This document shows positions 62,824 to 64,000 of a stretch of DNA of 64,000 nucleotides, in pieces. Positions within the stretch are counted from its first letter, which is position 1. Each line of letters begins with the position of its first letter. A program made the position numbers and the translations under genes. Where the stretch lies: positions 345,260 through 409,259 of the forward strand of contig NZ_LMPT01000022.1 in assembly GCF_001424425.1 (NCBI RefSeq), read 5' to 3'. A model generated the notes under the pieces. That model was not told where the DNA came from. It searched no databases and saw only the letters and a list, made by a program, of their open reading frames with translations. The DNA is from Acidovorax sp. Leaf191. GTDB lineage: Bacteria; Pseudomonadota; Gammaproteobacteria; Burkholderiales; Burkholderiaceae_C.

Positions 62824-62852
62824 TTGCGCTTTGCTGGGCTTAGTTGTACGAT
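62824..62852 (+). promoter_or_regulatory. putative sigma-70 promoter of the Bug-kdgD operon
   Basis: TTGCGC (62824-62829), 17-base spacer and TACGAT (62847-62852), located 34 bases before the ATG. Site 2 overlaps the -10 box. Confidence 0.45.
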
Positions 62853-62864
62853 GACTAACAACAA
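62843..62864. promoter_or_regulatory. operator-like palindrome, site 2
   Basis: GTTGTACG and AACAAC flanks share the GTTGTAYG half-site of site 1. It overlaps the predicted -10 box of the plus-strand promoter, as expected for a repressor site. Confidence 0.45.
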
Positions 62865-62885
62865 CCTAACGAACGGAGACATTCC

Positions 62886-63857
62886 ATGACTTTGAAGCGT
62901 CGCGCCATCCTTCTTGCCTGCACTGCCGCCCTGGCCGCAGCATCCGCCACGGCCCAGACCGCTGAATGGCCTGCCAAGACACTGCGCATCGTGGTGCCCT
63001 ACCCTCCAGGCGGCAGCTCGGACATCATTGCGCGCTCCATCAGCCAGTCGCTGTCCGAAGCGCTCAAGCAAAGCGTGATCGTGGAGAACAAGCCCGGCGC
63101 CAATGGCAACCTGGGTGCCGACTTCGTCGCCAAGGCAGAACCGGACGGCTACACCGTGCTGCTGTGCGACGTGGGCGCGCTGGCCATCAGCCCCTCGGTT
63201 TACACCAAGCTGTCGTTCGACCCCTCGAAGGACCTGCGTGGCGTAACCATGCTGGCCTACTCGCCCCACCTGCTGGTGGTGCACCCCTCCGTGCCGGTGA
63301 GCAACCTCAAGGAGCTGGTCGCCTACTCCAAGAAGAACGACCTGAACTTTGCCGTCACGGCCACCGGCAGCGCCCCCCACCTGGCCGGTGTGGCGCTGGA
63401 GCGCGCCAGCGGCGCGCGCTGGCAGTACATCCCCTACAAGGGCGGCGTGACCGCCATCCAGGACACCGTCGCCGGCCAGACCCAGGTGCTGATGAACGGC
63501 ATGCTGGCCACCCTGCCCCAGGTGCAGAACGGCAAGCTCAAGGTGCTGGGCGTCTCCAAGGCCACGCGCATGCCGCTGATCGGCGACGTGCCCACCATCG
63601 CCGAGCAGGGCGTGGCGGGCTACGAGTCGGGCACATGGCAAGGCATCCTGGTGCCGCGCGGCACGCCCGAGGCCGTGGTGCAAAAGCTCAACAAGGCACT
63701 GATCACCGCCATCCGCGCTCCGGAAATCCGCTCGCGCCTGGCCGGCCAGGGTGCTGAAGTCGTCACGATGACGCCCACCGAGCAAGACCAGTTCTTCGCC
63801 AAGGAGCGCGCGCGCTGGGCCAGCGTGGTCAAGGCCGCCAACATCAAGCTCGACTGA
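62886..63857 (+). CDS. Bug/TctC-family periplasmic solute-binding protein
   Basis: A 323-residue protein with a signal peptide (about 23 residues, ending SATA-QT). Bug motifs are present: IVVPYPPGGSSDIIARSI, VVENKPGANGNLGADFVAK, PDGYTVLLCD, PYKGGVTAIQDTVAGQTQ, and the end AANIKLD. It is distinct from the receptor at 59192 (modest similarity by eye). The ATG is preceded by ACGGAGA. It lies 44 bases before the kdgD-like gene and probably delivers the same sugar acid. Confidence 0.88.
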   Translation: MTLKRRAILLACTAALAAASATAQTAEWPAKTLRIVVPYPPGGSSDIIARSISQSLSEALKQSVIVENKPGANGNLGADFVAKAEPDGYTVLLCDVGALAISPSVYTKLSFDPSKDLRGVTMLAYSPHLLVVHPSVPVSNLKELVAYSKKNDLNFAVTATGSAPHLAGVALERASGARWQYIPYKGGVTAIQDTVAGQTQVLMNGMLATLPQVQNGKLKVLGVSKATRMPLIGDVPTIAEQGVAGYESGTWQGILVPRGTPEAVVQKLNKALITAIRAPEIRSRLAGQGAEVVTMTPTEQDQFFAKERARWASVVKAANIKLD

Positions 63858-63901
63858 GCCCCTGACACATCTGTTTCATCCACCTTTCTCCCCTCGTTGC
63901 A

Positions 63902-64000
63902 ATGACCATGAACCCGCAAGAACTCAAATCCATCATGGGCTCCGGCCTGCTGTCGTTCCCCATCACCGACTTCGACGAGCAGGGTGAATTCCGCCCCAAG
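63902..64000 (+). CDS. kdgD: 5-dehydro-4-deoxyglucarate dehydratase-like gene, 5' end (cut by window)
   Basis: Only 33 codons are visible. They read PQELKSIMGSGLLSFPITDF near the start, the N-terminal pattern of KdgD, a DHDPS-family enzyme that converts 5-dehydro-4-deoxyglucarate to 2-oxoglutarate semialdehyde in glucarate and galactarate breakdown. A second ATG at 63908 is equally usable. Together with two lactonases and two Bug receptors it points to aldarate catabolism. The call rests on a short segment. Confidence 0.65.
   Translation, partial: MTMNPQELKSIMGSGLLSFPITDFDEQGEFRPK

Overview
The window reads as chromosome of a high-GC betaproteobacterium of the Comamonadaceae, close to Acidovorax. 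The reasons are the phaC-phaA-phaB polyhydroxybutyrate cluster, the smc-zipA-ligA block, a methylcitrate cluster with acnD and prpF, two Bug-type solute receptors, and a dispersed palindrome with a CGCTTG/CAAGCG core that I associate with this family. No rRNA, tRNA, prophage, intact insertion sequence or CRISPR array was recognised.

Layout. 1-3.1 kb: end of a membrane protein gene, an ABC-F ATPase, a possible 24-residue peptide gene and a bidirectional terminator. 3.2-7.8 kb: PHB synthesis on the minus strand (phaB, phaA, phaC) and a small divergent membrane protein. 7.7-11.7 kb: pgeF, a zeta-class GST isomerase, a MarR regulator, a fumarylacetoacetate-hydrolase family gene (probably an aromatic ring-cleavage lower pathway), a Nudix hydrolase and a DUF1737 protein. 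11.8-21.1 kb: cell envelope, division and chromosome genes (PBP1A, LigA, ZipA, SMC) on the minus strand. 21.4-25.7 kb: two cyclic-di-GMP proteins. 26.0-34.7 kb: propionate catabolism by the methylcitrate cycle, with an Xre/IrrE-type regulator divergent from thioesterase-prpC-acnD-prpF-prpB. A DUF559 endonuclease-like gene flanked by inverted GGGAGAGGG-type repeats sits inside this operon.

34.9-53.2 kb: a type I secretion system (membrane fusion protein, ABC exporter, TolC-like channel) followed on the same strand by a 13.2-kb Bap-like adhesin locus. The adhesin has six-domain Ig-like super-repeats of about 1.8-1.9 kb, a four-copy propeller-like block and a calcium-binding C-terminus. It is broken by two reading-frame shifts at equivalent repeat positions. 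53.2-54.3 kb is a lower-GC stretch without a convincing gene. 54.3-59.1 kb: a PAS-GAF-GGDEF cyclase, a CopD-like membrane protein, an ABC exporter and a small DNA-binding protein. 59.1-64 kb: a divergent sugar-acid uptake and catabolism locus (two lactonases and a Bug receptor on the minus strand; a second Bug receptor and the start of a kdgD-like dehydratase gene on the plus strand) around two similar operator-like palindromes.

The points most worth following are the DUF559/inverted-repeat cassette, the adhesin super-repeat architecture with its two matching frame breaks, a tetranucleotide repeat just upstream of the tolC-like start codon, and the dispersed palindrome that has become coding sequence in ligA and pgeF.
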